From NCBI GenBank assembly GCA_023439185.1, contig JAEXOR010000011.1, positions 186,001 to 250,000 on the forward strand: 64,000 nucleotides of DNA. Direction: 5' to 3'. Shown here one piece after another: positions 41,914 through 50,594 of the stretch (positions within the stretch are counted from its first letter, which is position 1; every line of letters begins with the position of its first letter). The translations under genes were made by a program, and so were the position numbers. The notes beneath the pieces are model-generated. The model made no database searches. It was given only the letters and a program-made list of their open reading frames with translations, and had not been told where the DNA came from. The stretch comes from Bacillota bacterium (GTDB taxonomy: Bacteria > Bacillota > Desulfotomaculia > Desulfotomaculales > Desulfallaceae).

Positions 41914-42573
41914 TTGAAATGGGAAATCATTTTTGACAATGCTTTCTTTATCCTGTCCGCCGCCCTGGTAACCGTTAAGATTACCCTGTTCTCATTTGTG
42001 CTGGCGTTAATTCTGGCCTTTATCACCGGCACCCTGAGATCGGAAAAAATACCCGGCCCTTTGGAAAAAATCCTTTCGGCGTATGTGGAAATTTTCCGGG
42101 GCACGCCGTTGTTGATTCAGTTGTTTTTCATCTACTACGGTCTACCTTCCATAGGCATCAATATGCCCAACATTGTGGCGGCGGTGGTCGGTCTTGCTTT
42201 AAACAGCGCCGCCTACATGTCCGAAATCGTCAGAGCCGCTATTATTTCCGTTCCGGCCGGACAAAAGGAAGCTTCTTTCGTTCTCGGCTACAGCAAAACG
42301 CAAAGCTTGCTCCATATCATTTATCCCCAGGCTTTCCGGATGGCCATACCGCCCCTGATGAATTCCTTTTCCACTTTGCTGAAAGAAAGTTCCTTGATCT
42401 CGATCCTGGCCATAACGGAGCTGACCAGAATCGGCAATCTTATCTACACCAGAACCTACCGGGCGTTTGAAATCTACCTGGTGCTGGGAATCATCTATTT
42501 TCTGATGACTTACTCGGTATCATTAATCACCCGCCGGATGGAAAAGCGGATTAACAAGGCTTATGTCAATTAA
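41914..42573 (+). CDS. Amino-acid ABC transporter permease
   Basis: About 219 residues with five membrane spans, HisM/GlnP family. EIFRGTPLLIQLFFIYYGLP near the N terminus and the EAA loop GQKEASFVLGYSKTQSLLHIIYPQAF (in parts) that docks the ATPase are present. The TTG start at 41914 is preceded by GGGGG. The stop lies 13 bases before the ATPase start. Confidence 0.85.
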   Translation: MKWEIIFDNAFFILSAALVTVKITLFSFVLALILAFITGTLRSEKIPGPLEKILSAYVEIFRGTPLLIQLFFIYYGLPSIGINMPNIVAAVVGLALNSAAYMSEIVRAAIISVPAGQKEASFVLGYSKTQSLLHIIYPQAFRMAIPPLMNSFSTLLKESSLISILAITELTRIGNLIYTRTYRAFEIYLVLGIIYFLMTYSVSLITRRMEKRINKAYVN

Positions 42574-42586
42574 GGAGCAACGCGGC

Positions 42587-43333
42587 ATGCCGAAAACACC
42601 GATATTGGAAATTACCGGACTGAATAAATCATTTGACCGGCTGACAGTACTGCAGGATATCAATTTAACCGTGCGCAATAAAGAAGTGCTCTCAATCATC
42701 GGACCCAGCGGCTCGGGAAAAAGCACCCTGTTAAGGTGCATTTGCCGGCTGGAATCCATCGACTCCGGCGAAATCCGGATCAATAATGTTTCAATTCATG
42801 AACAGCGGAGCAAACACCGGAATAATACCGGGCCGGTTAACGTGGGCATGGTGTTTCAGCATTTTAACCTATTTCCGCACTACACAGCCCTGGAGAACGT
42901 GGTTAAACCGTTGCTGACCGTGAAAAAGCTTGATCGTAAAACAGCCGCGGCAGCCGGCCGCGAGATGCTAAAAAGAGTCAGTCTGGAAGATAAAGCAGAC
43001 AATTACCCCTTTCAGCTTTCCGGCGGGCAAATGCAGCGGGTGGCCATCGCCAGGGCGTTGGCCATGAACCCGGAAATCATGCTTTTTGATGAACCCACGT
43101 CCGCACTGGACCCCGAGTTATCAATTGAAGTTTATAAAACCATCAAGGATCTGGCCGGGGACGGCATGACCATGATCATCGTTACCCACGAGATAAACTT
43201 TGCCCGGGAAGTGTCCGACAGAATCGTATTTATGGATCAGGGGGTTATCGTGGAACAAGGCCCGCCGCAAAAAATATTCAACGCGCCGGAAATGAGTAGA
43301 ACCGCTTCTTTTCTTAAAAAAGTGTATCGCTAA
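42587..43333 (+). CDS. Amino-acid ABC transporter ATP-binding protein
   Basis: About 248 residues, GlnQ type. GPSGSGKSTLLRC (Walker A), LSGGQMQRVAIAR (signature), LFDEPTSALDPE (Walker B) and THEINFA (switch His). ATG 42587 has AAGGAG nine bases upstream; an earlier ATG overlaps the permease end. A terminator follows the gene at 43364-43400. Confidence 0.9.
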   Translation: MPKTPILEITGLNKSFDRLTVLQDINLTVRNKEVLSIIGPSGSGKSTLLRCICRLESIDSGEIRINNVSIHEQRSKHRNNTGPVNVGMVFQHFNLFPHYTALENVVKPLLTVKKLDRKTAAAAGREMLKRVSLEDKADNYPFQLSGGQMQRVAIARALAMNPEIMLFDEPTSALDPELSIEVYKTIKDLAGDGMTMIIVTHEINFAREVSDRIVFMDQGVIVEQGPPQKIFNAPEMSRTASFLKKVYR

Positions 43334-43363
43334 ATTAATTATTTATCATCCGCTCCCCAAAAG

Positions 43364-43400
43364 ACTCCGGCGGGTATTCCCCCCTGCCGAAGTTTTTTTT
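43364..43400 (+). terminator. Intrinsic terminator of the amino-acid transporter operon
   Basis: A GC-rich stem around CCGGCGGG and CCCCTGCCG, extended by ACT/AGT, is followed by eight T. Confidence 0.7.
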
Positions 43401-43442
43401 ATGACCGTGATTAAAAAACTTTATCATAGAATAAATTTACAT

Positions 43443-43460
43443 CTATTATTTAAATAATAG
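43443..43460. promoter_or_regulatory. Perfect 18-base palindrome upstream of the Mo-hydroxylase genes
   Basis: CTATTATTTAAATAATAG is a perfect palindrome lying 190 bases before the FAD subunit start in an AT-rich stretch. TTTACA (43436-43441) overlaps it as a possible -35. The rest of the 278-base spacer (43334-43611) has no gene. Confidence 0.45.
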
Positions 43461-43632
43461 CTATAGAGGATTTTTATATATAAATATAGAATAACGAACA
43501 CATGGTTAGCATGGAAAACACCTTTATTGTTTGCGTGGCGGCTATCATAGCTTAACGGGAATTTGGGGGTGACAACAAACAACAGGCAGGCGAAAAACAA
43601 AACCGCTATTTATGAACTACAGGAGGTTGGCC

Positions 43633-44502
43633 ATGATTTTACCGGATTTTGAATATTTCGCACCCGAAAATTTACAGGAAACTTGTGCACTTCTGACCCG
43701 CTTCGGCGCTCAAGCGAGGGTAATCTTCGGCGGGACGGATGTGCTGGCTCAAATGAAAAAGGGACAATTGGCGCCGGAAGTTTTAGTCTCCCTTAATAAT
43801 TTAAAAGAGCTGACCAATATCTATTATCAGCGGGGGAAAGGAATTATTATCGGCGCCGGGGCAACTCACAACGATATCGTCAACTCGCCGCTTCTGCAGG
43901 AGAAGTATCTTTCCGTTTGTGAAGCTGCTCATAAAATCGGCAATCATCAGATCAGAAACATCGGCACCATCGGTGGTAACATTGTTAACGCGCTTCCTTC
44001 CGCCGACCTGCCGCCCATTCTGATCGCTCTGGGAGCCAATGTAAAGTTCGCCGGAACGGCCGGAGAAAGAACCCTGCCCCTGGAAAAATGTTTTATGGGA
44101 CCGGGTAAATCCATCATCAACCCGGATGAGATTTTAACCGAAGTCATTATTCCCGACGGAGCCTTCACCGGCAGCACCTACTTTAAATTCAGCCTGCGCC
44201 GTTCAGGAGCCCTTGCCGTAGTCGGCGTAGCCGTCGCCGTAATCATGGAGGGAGATATATGCCTGGCGGCCAGGATTGTCCTTGGCGCGGCAGCGCCTAC
44301 ACCGATCCGGGCGGTGCAAGCCGAACAAATGATTAAGAACCAGGCAGTGACCAAAGAATTGCTGGAAGAGGCCGGCCGGTGCGCAGCCGCGGAAAGCAAA
44401 ACCAGAAGCAGCATCCGCGGTTCGGCGGAATACCGGCGGGATATGGTGCGAGTGCTTACCAGACGGGCGCTTGCCAGAGCCGTCAAAGAAGGACACGTGT
44501 AA
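43633..44502 (+). CDS. Mo-hydroxylase FAD-binding subunit (CoxM/XdhB type)
   Basis: About 289 residues. ILPDFEYFAPENLQE begins the domain, FGGTDVLAQMKKG and IRNIGTIGGNIVNALPSADL bind FAD, and the C-terminal helical domain ends RALARAVKEG. There is no extra 4Fe-4S insert as in HBCR beta subunits. It hands electrons from the small subunit to NAD+ or another acceptor. ATG 43633 follows AGGAGG. First gene of a three-gene operon. Confidence 0.9.
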   Translation: MILPDFEYFAPENLQETCALLTRFGAQARVIFGGTDVLAQMKKGQLAPEVLVSLNNLKELTNIYYQRGKGIIIGAGATHNDIVNSPLLQEKYLSVCEAAHKIGNHQIRNIGTIGGNIVNALPSADLPPILIALGANVKFAGTAGERTLPLEKCFMGPGKSIINPDEILTEVIIPDGAFTGSTYFKFSLRRSGALAVVGVAVAVIMEGDICLAARIVLGAAAPTPIRAVQAEQMIKNQAVTKELLEEAGRCAAAESKTRSSIRGSAEYRRDMVRVLTRRALARAVKEGHV

Positions 44503-44524
44503 AGGGAATGGGGGAATACAAAAA

Positions 44525-45016
44525 ATGCAGGCTATTGTTGACAACAACGGCGCCAAACGTTATCTAATCACCCTGAACGTTAACGGAGACAGTTATACGA
44601 AAGCTGTTAAAGCCAACACGCTGCTGGTAAATGTCCTGCGGGACGAACTGAACCTGACCGGAACCAAAAAAGGCTGCGAGATGGGTGACTGCGGCTCATG
44701 CACCGTGCTGCTGGACGGAAAGCCGGTCAACTCATGCATGGTCCTGGCAGTGGACGCGAACGGGCGCGATATCACCACCATTGAAGGCGTGGCGCAAAAT
44801 GAAAAACTGGACCGGTTGCAGGAATCCTTTGCCGAAAACGCGGCGGTGCAATGCGGCTACTGCACGCCCGGGATGATATTGTCCGCCAGGGCGCTGCTGA
44901 CCAAAAACCCGCACCCCACGGAGCATGAAGTGCGGGAAGCCATAGCGGGCAATCTTTGCCGCTGCACGGGCTATGTCAATATCGTCAAAGCGATCATGGC
45001 GGCGGCCGAAGAATAA
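44525..45016 (+). CDS. Mo-hydroxylase [2Fe-2S] subunit (CoxS/XdhC type)
   Basis: About 163 residues. A plant-type cluster domain (CEMGDCGSCTVLLDG with a later SC) is followed by the helical cluster domain (CGYCTPGMILSARALL, GNLCRCTGYVNIVKA). GGGGG precedes ATG 44525. It links the Mo site of the large subunit to FAD. The N-terminal ~20 residues are a short extension. Confidence 0.9.
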   Translation: MQAIVDNNGAKRYLITLNVNGDSYTKAVKANTLLVNVLRDELNLTGTKKGCEMGDCGSCTVLLDGKPVNSCMVLAVDANGRDITTIEGVAQNEKLDRLQESFAENAAVQCGYCTPGMILSARALLTKNPHPTEHEVREAIAGNLCRCTGYVNIVKAIMAAAEE

Positions 45017-45037
45017 AAAAACAAAAGGGGTGATCCA

Positions 45038-47368
45038 ATGAGCGAAAACTACTCGGTAATCGGCAAAAGCGTGCCCAGGATTGATGTAATTGAGAAAATT
45101 ACCGGGCGGGCAAAGTTTACGGGGGATTTAAAGTTTCCCAATATGTTGGTGGGAAAACTTTTGACCAGCCCCCACGCGCACGCGCGAATATTAAGTATCG
45201 ACACCTCCGAGGCGGAAAAACTGCCCGGGGTCAAGGCGGTGATCACGCATAAAGACGTGCCGTCCACCAAATACGGCCTCAGCCCGGCCCGCTGGGATGA
45301 AACGGTTTTTTGCATTGACAAGGTCCGTTATTACGGAGACAAGGTAGCAGCGGTGGCGGCGGTGGATGAGGAAACCGTTTACAAGGCCCTTAAACTGATT
45401 AAAGTGGAATACGAAGTGCTGCCTGCCGTTTTTGATCCCTTTGAAGCGATGAAAGAGGACGCGCCGCAAATATTTGACGAATACCCCCGCAATATCAATA
45501 CTGAAATCCACCAGGATTTCGGCGATGTGGAAAAGGCTTTTAAAGAAGCTTACTACGTGCAGAAAGACCGTTTTGTAGGCCAGCGCACCTATCAGTGCCC
45601 GATGGAACCCCACGCGTCAATTGCTTACTGGACGGGCAACAGGGTCACCGTTTACTCAAGTATTCAATCTGTCCATTACCTGCAATACTATTTAGCCCGG
45701 GTTTTTGATTTGAGAATGGGCGATGTGCGGGTACTGAAAACCAACGTGGGCGGCGGTTTTGGAGGCAAAATGGACCCGTCCGGCCTTGATTTTTCCGCGG
45801 TGGCCCTGGCCAAAAAGACCGGCCGGCCGGTTAAAATGTTCTTTGACCGGGAAGATATGTTTTATAACAACCGCGGCCGGCACCCCATTTTCATGGATGT
45901 TACCACCGGTGTAACCAAGGAAGGCAAAATACTGGGCGTACATTGCGATTTTGTAATGGAGGGCGGCGCCTATACCGGGCTCGGCATTGCTTCCGCCTAT
46001 TACGCCGGCACTTTGCTCACCGTCCTTTATGATTTTGACAATTATAAATTTGATATGCTGCGGGTGGTCACCAACCTCCCTCCCAACGGTGCCCAGCGCG
46101 GTCACGGTCAACCGCAGCCCAGGTATGCCTTTGAAAGCCACCTGGACAACATTGCCAACGCCCTGGGGATTGATCCCATCAAAATACGCATCATTAACGC
46201 CCGTAAACCAGGCACTCTTACAGTCAATGGTTTTAAAGTGGATTCATACGGCCTGAAGGAAGCACTGGAAAAAGCCCGGGATATTTCCGGCTGGCAAGAG
46301 AAAAAAGCCAATTTGCCCTATGGCCGGGGAATCGGGGTCGGCAACGGCGGTTTTGTTTCCGGCGCCGGTTATGCCATCTACCGGACCGACCTGCCCCACT
46401 CGGTGGCCATGATTAAGGTAACGGACGACGGCACTTCAGCCATTCTATACGTCGGGGCTGTTGAGATAGGCCAGGGCAGCGACACGGTGCTTTGCCAGAT
46501 GGCGGCCGAGGCCATGGGCTACCGTTACGAGGATATGAAAATAGTGGCTGCCGACACCGACCTGGCCGCCCACGACCTTGGCGCGTACGCAAGCAGACAG
46601 ACCCTGATGAGCGGCTGGGCCGTGAAACAGGCGGGAGATGAAGTCAAAAAGCTCATCCTGGAGACGGCCGCCGGCATGATGGGTGTTAATCCCGATGAAC
46701 TGGACTGCCGGGACGGAATCGTGTTTGCCAAGGCCAATCCGGCAGTAACAAAAACCTTCGCCGAGGTAGCCAGGACATACTTTGTTACCAACGGCCAGCT
46801 CATTGGACGCGGTTCTTACCGGCCGCCCAAACTGGGAGGAGTGCACAAAGGCTCCGCGGTGGGCACTTCCCCGGCTTATAGCTGCGCTACCCAGGTGGCC
46901 GAGGTTGAGGTGGATGAAGAAACCGGAGAGGTCACGGTTGTTGAAGCCTGGGACGTCCATGACTCCGGCATGGTGATCAACCCGGCATTATTGCACGGGC
47001 AGGTGCACGGCGCCTTTTACATGGGCATGGGTGAATCCATCTGGGAGGAAGTCCTTTTCGATCAAAACGGAAAGCTGATTAACGGCAATCTGGCTGAATA
47101 CCGGCTGCCCACAGCGCTGGATATGCCTCCGGTAACCTCGGAACTGGTCGATACCGTGGACCCCAACGCTCCCTGGGGCGTGAAGGAGGTTGGCGAAGGC
47201 GCCACTACGCCGACCCTTGGTTGCATCTCCAACGCCATCTACGACGCCATAGGGATCCAAATAACCAGCCTGCCCATTTCCTACGAGAAAATATGGCGCG
47301 CCATCAAAGAAAAGAAAGAACAAGACAACGCCGCATCCTGCGGCTGCAGCTGCTGCGGTTGTGAATAG
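45038..47368 (+). CDS. Mo-hydroxylase catalytic (molybdopterin) subunit with Cys-rich tail
   Basis: 776 residues. Hammerhead domain (GRAKFTGDLKFPNMLVGKLL), MPT contacts (GGGFGGKMDPSG), GAQRGHGQPQPRYAFE at the Mo-ligand side, and VKEVGEGATTPTLG with the catalytic Glu. The CO dehydrogenase loop AYRCSFR is absent, so it is a hydroxylase of an aldehyde, purine or N-heterocycle. It ends in CGCSCCGCE, a run of five cysteines unusual for the family. AAGGGG precedes the ATG. The neighbouring importer and desulfidase suggest the substrate comes from outside (inference). Confidence 0.9.
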   Translation: MSENYSVIGKSVPRIDVIEKITGRAKFTGDLKFPNMLVGKLLTSPHAHARILSIDTSEAEKLPGVKAVITHKDVPSTKYGLSPARWDETVFCIDKVRYYGDKVAAVAAVDEETVYKALKLIKVEYEVLPAVFDPFEAMKEDAPQIFDEYPRNINTEIHQDFGDVEKAFKEAYYVQKDRFVGQRTYQCPMEPHASIAYWTGNRVTVYSSIQSVHYLQYYLARVFDLRMGDVRVLKTNVGGGFGGKMDPSGLDFSAVALAKKTGRPVKMFFDREDMFYNNRGRHPIFMDVTTGVTKEGKILGVHCDFVMEGGAYTGLGIASAYYAGTLLTVLYDFDNYKFDMLRVVTNLPPNGAQRGHGQPQPRYAFESHLDNIANALGIDPIKIRIINARKPGTLTVNGFKVDSYGLKEALEKARDISGWQEKKANLPYGRGIGVGNGGFVSGAGYAIYRTDLPHSVAMIKVTDDGTSAILYVGAVEIGQGSDTVLCQMAAEAMGYRYEDMKIVAADTDLAAHDLGAYASRQTLMSGWAVKQAGDEVKKLILETAAGMMGVNPDELDCRDGIVFAKANPAVTKTFAEVARTYFVTNGQLIGRGSYRPPKLGGVHKGSAVGTSPAYSCATQVAEVEVDEETGEVTVVEAWDVHDSGMVINPALLHGQVHGAFYMGMGESIWEEVLFDQNGKLINGNLAEYRLPTALDMPPVTSELVDTVDPNAPWGVKEVGEGATTPTLGCISNAIYDAIGIQITSLPISYEKIWRAIKEKKEQDNAASCGCSCCGCE

Positions 47369-47376
47369 AAATACCA

Positions 47377-47402
47377 CAGGGGGGCGTTAATTCGCCCCCC
47401 TG
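47377..47402. terminator. Bidirectional terminator between the Mo-hydroxylase and DUF1858 genes
   Basis: CAGGGGGGCG (47377-47386) pairs perfectly with CGCCCCCCTG (47393-47402) around TTAATT, between convergent genes. Confidence 0.65.
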
Positions 47403-47416
47403 AAATTTAATCCGGT

Positions 47417-47617
47417 TCAATTAAATCTTACCTCATTTATTTTTTCAATTAATTGCTCCAAATCAATGCCATATTTTTTAGATACCTGTTCCACGGTTTC
47501 AAAAAGTGATTCACAACAAATACAAACATTGAAACGATGGTCGTACGCCTTAAATATCCGGATTGTTTCCGGATATTTTTCAGCCAGCTCGAGAATGGTC
47601 ATATCCTTGGTCAACAT
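47417..47617 (-). CDS. DUF1858-type small protein
   Basis: 66 residues: TKDMTILELAEKYPETIRIFKAYDHRFNVCICCESLFETVEQ (in parts) matches the DUF1858 helix bundle, in which the CICC pair takes the place of the usual CxxC redox pair. Members occur beside hybrid-cluster and Fe-S proteins; activity is unproven. AAGGTG precedes the ATG. Confidence 0.75.
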   Translation of the reverse strand: MLTKDMTILELAEKYPETIRIFKAYDHRFNVCICCESLFETVEQVSKKYGIDLEQLIEKINEVRFN

Positions 47618-47643
47618 TTAATTGGCACCTTCTAAAACAATTT

Positions 47644-47718
47644 TGGTGGGCCATGCAGGACTCGAACCTGCAACCTGACGATTAAGAGTCGCCTGCTCTA
47701 CCATTGAGCCAATGGCCC
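47644..47718 (-). tRNA. tRNA-Lys (anticodon CTT)
   Basis: On the minus strand the cloverleaf starts GGGCCAT and ends ATGGCCCACCA with CCA encoded. The anticodon arm is GGCGA-CTCTTAA-TCGTC, giving CTT; the T arm has GTTCGAGTC. Confidence 0.9.
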
Positions 47719-47735
47719 TTGTATAAAAGATAAAG

Positions 47736-47811
47736 TGGCTGGGGCGGCTGGATTCGAACCAACGAAATGCCGAAGTCAGAGTCCGGTGCCTTACCGCTTG
47801 GCTACGCCCCA
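47736..47811 (-). tRNA. tRNA-Gln (anticodon CTG)
   Basis: The cloverleaf starts TGGGGCG and ends CGCCCCAGCCA. The anticodon arm is CCGGA-CTCTGAC-TTCGG, giving CTG; the T arm has GTTCGAATC. It lies 17 bases upstream of tRNA-Lys on the same strand, so the two are cotranscribed. Confidence 0.9.
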
Positions 47812-47936
47812 GTGTTGGTGCAAACTTATCCCTTTACCTCACTCAAATATATTAGCATAACTTAATTAAGTAGATCAAATAAATATTATTTATCCGGATT
47901 ATCTCTACGATAAAGACGATCTATATCTATGGACTA

Positions 47937-48896
47937 TTACTTCAAAAGCAACGCCTTATCTCCGGGCAGGGTCACGTATATACTGCTTCCCGGCTTCCAG
48001 TCGGGGTCAGCGCGGCTTAAAATATCGGCCTGGATGATACTTCCCCGGACACTTATAAAATAGGCGCTCAGCGCTCCCAAGTACTGTTTTTGCACTATCT
48101 TACCGGGCCACTGACCGGAAACTTCCGAAACATCGACATCCTCCGGACGGATAAGCACAACATTACCGCGGCTGTCTTCAATTATATTGACTTTACCGAT
48201 AAAATCAGCAACGAAACGGTTCCTGGGCTGCAGATAGATCTCCCGTGGCGAACCAACCTGAGAGACAGCTCCCTGCTCCATAACTACTATTTGATCCGAA
48301 ATACTGAGGGCCTCTTCCTGGTCGTGGGTCACATATATTGTTGTAATGCCCGTGCTGGATTGCAAATCCTTGATTTCTTTTCTCATTTTCACCCGCAGCT
48401 TGGCGTCAAGGCTGCTTAAGGGCTCATCCATCAACAAGACCTTGGGATTGATAACCAATGCCCTGGCCAGGGCCACCCTCTGCTGCTCCCCGCCGCTCAG
48501 CGCAATGATTTCTTTTTGGGCATCACTCTGCAGGCCCACCATTTCAAGCATTTTCTCCCCCAGCATCATTCTTTCTCTCTTGGCGACGCCCTTGAATTTC
48601 AACCCGTAAGTAACGTTGTTGATCACGTTCAGGTGCGGAAAAAGGGCGTAATTTTGAAAAACTGTGGCCGTCGGCCTTCTATGCGGCGGAATGCCGGTAA
48701 TATCCACCCCTTCAAGCAGAATGCGACCGGCAGTGGGCTTGACGAAGCCGCCAATCAGGTTCAGGGTTGTTGTTTTGCCGCATCCGCTAGGCCCCAATAT
48801 GGAAACCAATTGACCCCTTTCAATATCCAGGGTCATATCTCTGACGGCATCAAACAGGCCAAATTTTTTAGTCAGATTGGATAGCTGCAGATACAT
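47937..48896 (-). CDS. ABC transporter ATPase (Fe3+/polyamine type, with TOBE-like end)
   Basis: 319 residues. GPSGCGKTTTLNLIGG (Walker A), LSGGEQQRVALARAL (signature), LLMDEPLSSLDAKLR (Walker B) and THDQEEAL (switch). The C-terminal ~80 residues (VVLIRPEDVDVSEV) form a TOBE regulatory domain. It is the last gene of the PHP/binding-protein/permease operon and follows the permease by nine bases. GGAGG precedes the ATG. Ligand class: ferric iron, sulfate, phosphonate or thiamine-like. Confidence 0.85.
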   Translation of the reverse strand: MYLQLSNLTKKFGLFDAVRDMTLDIERGQLVSILGPSGCGKTTTLNLIGGFVKPTAGRILLEGVDITGIPPHRRPTATVFQNYALFPHLNVINNVTYGLKFKGVAKRERMMLGEKMLEMVGLQSDAQKEIIALSGGEQQRVALARALVINPKVLLMDEPLSSLDAKLRVKMRKEIKDLQSSTGITTIYVTHDQEEALSISDQIVVMEQGAVSQVGSPREIYLQPRNRFVADFIGKVNIIEDSRGNVVLIRPEDVDVSEVSGQWPGKIVQKQYLGALSAYFISVRGSIIQADILSRADPDWKPGSSIYVTLPGDKALLLK

Positions 48897-48905
48897 GAAG
48901 ACCTC

Positions 48906-50594
48906 CTATAATGGCCGACTGCGGCCGCGCCGCAGCAAAAGCCAGGTGAAACCCAGGTTGACGGCCAGGACAATGATAATAATCATGTTGGCCATTACCG
49001 CGCCCAAACCGATGTCGCCCTTTTTGATGGCGTCGAACATTTCCACGGTGGCCAGCTTCGAGCCCGGAGTGACCAGGAATATCACCGCCCCGATGGTGGT
49101 CATCGTGGTAGTGAACGTATTGATGAAACTCAATATAAACGCCGGCTTCAGGGCGGGCAGCATAATGTCTTTAAAAACCCGGAGCTCCCCGGCTCCGAGA
49201 TCCCGGGCGCCGTTTTCAACCTGGGGATTGAGCTGGCTTAAAACCGCCGTTCCCGCCTTGGTCCCGATGGGCAGCTGACGGTAGATGCAATTCACAATTA
49301 CAATAAAAGCCGTGCCGGTAAGGGCCAGCGGATAATCATGGAATGCCAGCACATAACCGATGCCCAGGAACGGACCCGGGATCATAAAGGGCAGCGTGGC
49401 CACAAAGTCCAGCACCTGATAACCGGCAATTTTTTTTCTTTCCAAAATATAGGACAGCAAAATGCCGATGATGCTGCCCGCCACCCCGGCCAGCACAGCA
49501 TATTGCAGGCTGCGGACAATGCTGACGAATTTTCCGGTTGTCAAGGCGTGAATATGTTTCAGGCTGAAAGAAAAGTCCACTCCCCACGTTTTGACAAAAG
49601 CGCCGGCCAGAATGGTTCCATATTGCAACAGCACAATGAGCACAAAGGACCAGGTTAAAACAGTAAAAATCATGTTTATCCAGCCCGGCAGCATAAACTG
49701 CCCGTATTCCGCACCGCCCGGTTTGCTTGTAAAGGCTTGGGAATTTGAGAGCAGCCGGCGGTAAAGGATAAAGACAAAAATTGCCGGTAAAAGCAGCAGT
49801 ATGCTCATTGCCGAAGCCCTGGGCAAATTATACAGACCGATCACGTTTAGATACGCCTCGGTGGCTAAAACACTGTAACCGCCGCCGATAATGATCGGGG
49901 TGCCGAAGTCGGCCAGCGACCTGATAAATGTTATTAACGCCGCTGCTATAATGCCCGGTTTAACCAGGGGAATAATAACGCCCGTCAGGGTTTGCCAACT
50001 GCCAGCGCCCAGATCAAGGGACGCCTGCTCCAGGTTTTTATCTAAACCCCGCAGCACACCGATCATCAATAAAGCGGCCAGGGAGATAAAACCAAGGGTC
50101 TGCATCAATACAATGCCGTGCCAGCCATAAGGGTTTAATGACAAGCCCAGCAGCTTGTAGGTGATAATGCCTCTTTTGCCAAAAAGCATAATATAAGCCA
50201 GCGAGGTAACAAAGGGCGGCGAGATCATTGTCAGCAGCAGCACGGAGAAAACAATTTTTTTCCCTTTGTTGTGCAAATGAGTAATAAACAGCGCAATGAC
50301 CAGTCCCCAGGCTACGGTTAAAACGGTAGTCAGACCAGCCACAAACAGGCTGTTGATCAGCAGTTTGCGATTGTTCGTAAACAGGTCGTGATAATAACTG
50401 AAATTCAACGACCCGTTGCTGTAAACGCTTGATATAAGCACGGCAACAACAGGCCATAAAATAAAAATCCCCACGCTGGCCACAATGATCAGGTAGATTA
50501 CAAAACTGCCTAAATCATGGAAAAGGGTATCTCCTGGAGATACCCTGCCGTTAACGCTACTTGTTGCCGTACTTTTGCTCCCATTTCGCCACAA
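48906..50594 (-). CDS. Double permease of an Fe3+-type ABC importer
   Basis: About 562 residues with two fused BPD_transp_1 modules and ~12 membrane spans. ASLDLGAGSWQTLTGVIIPL and GARDLGAGELRVFKDIMLPAL are the two EAA loops; FbpB-like permeases share this fused layout. No ATG or GTG opens the frame before the first span; TTG 50594, behind GGGAGAGGG, would start it inside the end of the binding-protein gene (38 bases overlap). The palindrome at 50525-50545 lies in the early coding part. Confidence 0.85.
   Translation of the reverse strand: MWRNGSKSTATSSVNGRVSPGDTLFHDLGSFVIYLIIVASVGIFILWPVVAVLISSVYSNGSLNFSYYHDLFTNNRKLLINSLFVAGLTTVLTVAWGLVIALFITHLHNKGKKIVFSVLLLTMISPPFVTSLAYIMLFGKRGIITYKLLGLSLNPYGWHGIVLMQTLGFISLAALLMIGVLRGLDKNLEQASLDLGAGSWQTLTGVIIPLVKPGIIAAALITFIRSLADFGTPIIIGGGYSVLATEAYLNVIGLYNLPRASAMSILLLLPAIFVFILYRRLLSNSQAFTSKPGGAEYGQFMLPGWINMIFTVLTWSFVLIVLLQYGTILAGAFVKTWGVDFSFSLKHIHALTTGKFVSIVRSLQYAVLAGVAGSIIGILLSYILERKKIAGYQVLDFVATLPFMIPGPFLGIGYVLAFHDYPLALTGTAFIVIVNCIYRQLPIGTKAGTAVLSQLNPQVENGARDLGAGELRVFKDIMLPALKPAFILSFINTFTTTMTTIGAVIFLVTPGSKLATVEMFDAIKKGDIGLGAVMANMIIIIVLAVNLGFTWLLLRRGRSRPL
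50525..50545. repeat. Perfect palindrome after the binding-protein stop
   Basis: GGGTATCTCC and GGAGATACCC flank a single T. On the mRNA it forms a hairpin 11 bases past the binding-protein stop, as seen where a binding protein must be made in excess over its permease. Confidence 0.6.

Noticed and set aside
45038..47368. Aerobic-type CO dehydrogenase large subunit
   Set aside because: The CO-specific AYRCSFR loop is absent; the site reads GAQRGHGQPQ.
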